This document shows positions 61,808 through 64,000 of a stretch of 64,000 nt of DNA, in pieces (positions within the stretch are counted from its first letter, which is position 1; the number at the start of each line of letters is the position of its first letter). The notes beneath the pieces are model-generated. The model saw only the letters and a program-made list of their open reading frames with translations, searched no databases and was not told where the DNA came from. The stretch is from JALZKA01 sp963725035 (GTDB lineage: Bacteria > Actinomycetota > Thermoleophilia > Solirubrobacterales > 70-9). The position numbers and the translations under genes were made by a program. The stretch lies in the NCBI GenBank assembly GCA_963725035.1, contig CAVRWX010000018.1:605473-669472 (forward strand), read 5' to 3'.

Positions 61808-64000
61808 TCAGTCGCTGACGACGCCCCACGAGCCCCCGCGGACCTCGATGACGATCTCTCCCGCCTCGTCTGTGCGCATCGTGGCCACGCCGTGCGCTTC
61901 GAGTGCCGTTGTCGTCTCCTGCGCCGGATGGCCGTAGGCGTTGTCTGCGCCGACTGAGATGGCGGCGAGCTCGGGCGACGTGCGGTCGAGGAGAGATTCG
62001 AGTCCAGCGTCGGCGCTCCCGTGGTGGGCGATCTTCAGCAATTCCACCGGCCCCGAGCCGTACGTCGCGGCCTCAGCCTCCGCATCGGCTGTGAGAAGCG
62101 CGTCGAAGTCTCCGTGCGAGATCCTGAGAACGAGCGCGGTTTCGTTCGGGTTCGCGGCCGCTGGAGCGGTTGCGGGAGGCCACAGGACCTCGGCGCGAGC
62201 TCGCCCGAGCCGGAATCGCGACCCCGCTGTGAGGCGGGTCGTGGGCGGACAATCGAGGTACCGGCAGCTGCGGGGCGGGCCGTATGAGGCGAGGATGCGA
62301 TTCACCTCCACCTCTTCGAGCACGCCGGCAAGACCGCCCGAGTGGTCGAGCTCGTCGTGCGTGATCGCGAGGGCTGCGAGCTCCTCGATGCCCAGATCGG
62401 CCAGCCGTTCTCCCGCCTCGCCGTCGGGCGGCCCGGTATCGACGAGTAGCGGCGGTCGGTCTCGGGGCTGGACGAGGATCGCGTCGCCCTGGCCCACGTC
62501 GAGCATGCGGATGGCCAGCGCCGGCGGGCGATTGGGGGTGCCGCCGCCGGAAGCGACGAGCGCCACGGCCGCAATGCACACGGCGATGGCGCCGGCCGCG
62601 GCGATCACGACACGCCGAGGGGGCCGCGGTGCTGCACGCATCGCCTCGCGCCGCTCTAGCGCCAGGCATGCGAGACGGGCACCGCCGACCAACACGGCGG
62701 TCCAGACGAGAGCGACAACCGGTCCCGGCTCGGGGACGTCGAGCTGCGCCCACTCGGGGCCGAGCGCTCGCGCGACCCAGCCGATGAAGGCGGCGCAGAG
62801 GCCGCCGAGCCACGTGAGCGGCTCGACCGGCGCGTTCGGGATCTGGGCGACCGCTCCGGAGAGCATCCCCAGCCACATCGCGGGCGCGACCGCCGGCAGG
62901 GCGACGAGATTTGCCGGGATCGCGGTGAGCGAGACGGTGCCGAAGTGGTGGGCCGCCAGGGGCGCCGTGGCGAGAGTTGCCGCCAGGGTCATCGCCGCTC
63001 CCTCGGCCAGGGCGCGTCGGACGCCGGTTCCGTCAGGGGCGAGGAGGCGGATCAGCGGCGGAGCGAGGACCAGCAGCCCCGCGACGGCGCAGAACGAGAG
63101 CTGCCAGCCGATGTCGGCGGTTGCGCGCGGATCGATCGCCAGGGTGGCGGCAGCCGCAAGGCCCAGCGCGTACCACCTCGCCGTGGGCCTGCTCGCGAGT
63201 GACGCAACGACTCCCGCGATGCCCATCACGCCCGCCCGCTGGATCGAAGCGCCCGCTCCGGCGACCGGGACGTAGATCGCGATGATGAGCGCGATCGCGA
63301 CCAGGCGGGTGCGCAGCGGCACGCCGGCCAGTGCCAGAAGCGGCGTCGCGAGGATCGCCAGGAGCATCACGTTCTGCCCCGACACCGCCAGCACGTGTGC
63401 AAGGCCTGAACGGCGGAAGTCGTCGCGGACGTCCTCCGGGATGCGGTCGTCCTGGCCGAGCACGAAGCCGCGGAGGAGCGCAGCCGCCAATGGCTGCGTG
63501 CCGCGCTCGAGCGCCGACTCGGCGCGGCGGCGAACGTCGTCGAGAGCGCCGCGAATGCCGCCACGGGCCGCGCCGGTCGGCGTGACGTGGTCGGCGGCCA
63601 GAACGAGCGATGCACCCGAGCGCTCGACCTGCGCACGCTCCCAAGGCGCCGGCTCACGAACCGTCCCACCGACGTCGACCACGAGCCCCTCGTCAACCCC
63701 GCCGAGAGTAGGAATTTCCACGCTATTCGTCGAAATTCCACCTCTCGGCGAAGGAGGTGGCCCGGCGGCCCGCGATTCGACCGCGATGCGGCCCTCGGGC
63801 GCATCGAGCGCAAAACGCGTGAGCCCGCCCGACGTGCGCGGCGCTGACGAGACCGTTCCGCGCAGCTCCACCTGGGTGCCCACTTCCGCCACGAGCCCTC
63901 CCTGATCGATCGCGGCCAGCCGCGCGCTCCCGACCTCCAGTCCCGCCAGGACAGCCACAACCGCAACGAGCGCCAGCCACGGCAACGCGCCCGCGTGCCC
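61808..64000 (-). CDS. comEC: ComEC/Rec2-type DNA-uptake channel protein (5' end outside window)
   Basis: Membrane channel for DNA import in transformation, here with at least 725 residues. The N-terminal part (after residue 50) has an OB-fold-like soluble region (GTVSSAPRTSGGLTRF), then the competence domain with LRGFVLGQDD, LLAILATPLLALAGVPLRTR and further helices. The C-terminal metallo-beta-lactamase-like domain has LDVGQGDAILVQP, VDTGPPDGEA, ITHDELDHSGG and KIAHHGSADAGLES. The frame is still open at position 64000, so the true start lies beyond the right edge (the frame's first usable codon here is TTG). Confidence 0.93.
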   Translation of the reverse strand, partial: GHAGALPWLALVAVVAVLAGLEVGSARLAAIDQGGLVAEVGTQVELRGTVSSAPRTSGGLTRFALDAPEGRIAVESRAAGPPPSPRGGISTNSVEIPTLGGVDEGLVVDVGGTVREPAPWERAQVERSGASLVLAADHVTPTGAARGGIRGALDDVRRRAESALERGTQPLAAALLRGFVLGQDDRIPEDVRDDFRRSGLAHVLAVSGQNVMLLAILATPLLALAGVPLRTRLVAIALIIAIYVPVAGAGASIQRAGVMGIAGVVASLASRPTARWYALGLAAAATLAIDPRATADIGWQLSFCAVAGLLVLAPPLIRLLAPDGTGVRRALAEGAAMTLAATLATAPLAAHHFGTVSLTAIPANLVALPAVAPAMWLGMLSGAVAQIPNAPVEPLTWLGGLCAAFIGWVARALGPEWAQLDVPEPGPVVALVWTAVLVGGARLACLALERREAMRAAPRPPRRVVIAAAGAIAVCIAAVALVASGGGTPNRPPALAIRMLDVGQGDAILVQPRDRPPLLVDTGPPDGEAGERLADLGIEELAALAITHDELDHSGGLAGVLEEVEVNRILASYGPPRSCRYLDCPPTTRLTAGSRFRLGRARAEVLWPPATAPAAANPNETALVLRISHGDFDALLTADAEAEAATYGSGPVELLKIAHHGSADAGLESLLDRTSPELAAISVGADNAYGHPAQETTTALEAHGVATMRTDEAGEIVIEVRGGSWGVVSD

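Overview
This is a 64 kb chromosomal window from a high-GC bacterium. GTG and TTG starts are frequent, most neighbouring genes overlap by 4 bp (ATGA, GTGA or TTGA), and several starts have a -10-like hexamer 7-10 nt upstream, as in leaderless transcripts. The gene set and order (hrcA-dnaJ-prmA, yqeY-phoH-ybeY-era, a PPi-type phosphofructokinase, LuxR/TPR regulators, tandem SnoaL-like proteins) suggest an actinobacterium, probably class Thermoleophilia (Solirubrobacterales-like). That placement is inferred, since no rRNA is present. I see no phage, IS, CRISPR, integrase, tRNA or rRNA. The window is mainly core metabolism and information processing.

Layout. 1-4 kb: t6A tRNA-modification cluster (tsaE, tsaB, rimI, tsaD), a glutaredoxin-like protein, a family-4 uracil-DNA glycosylase and an FmdB zinc ribbon. 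4-7.4 kb: pantothenate operon (DUF2520-panC-panD-panB). 7.4-14.5 kb: small membrane protein, lipoprotein, acyltransferase, uvrA with a LexA-type box, a coiled-coil protein, a GMC oxidoreductase remnant, an AI-2E-family permease and two small unknowns. 14.5-24.9 kb: uvrB, a HELNH-motif protein, a DoxX-like protein, coaE-SLT-membrane protein operon, rpsA, a flavoprotein and a YdcZ-type permease. 24.9-37.4 kb: polA, an SDR, a DCC protein, a LuxR regulator, a berberine-bridge-type oxidase, malic enzyme plus epimerase, an ArsR/SRPBCC pair, an orphan solute-binding lipoprotein and PPi-phosphofructokinase. 37.6-45.6 kb: tryptophan genes (hisIE-trpE-trpG-trpD-trpC, a 735 bp interruption, then trpF-trpB-trpA). 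45.6-53.1 kb: era-ybeY-phoH-yqeY, murI, prmA-dnaJ, hrcA. 53.1-64 kb: peroxiredoxin, a MaoC-type dehydratase pair, two SnoaL-like proteins, lepA, a cupredoxin, an M23 peptidase, murJ, rpsT, holA and comEC (running off the right edge).

The least ordinary observations are non-coding or structural. (1) A 32-nt hairpin element occurs three times, with one compensatory base-pair change; two copies begin exactly on the stop codon of the preceding gene. (2) A 735 bp interruption of the trp operon carries a decayed lipoprotein gene between two related hairpins, plus a 42-nt near-perfect palindrome. (3) Single-base indels break at least five otherwise convincing genes, mostly at short homopolymers. This points to sequencing or assembly error, or to clustered pseudogenisation, and should be settled before any loss of function is inferred. 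(4) A palindrome covers the ArsR start codon, and a LexA-type box lies just upstream of uvrA.
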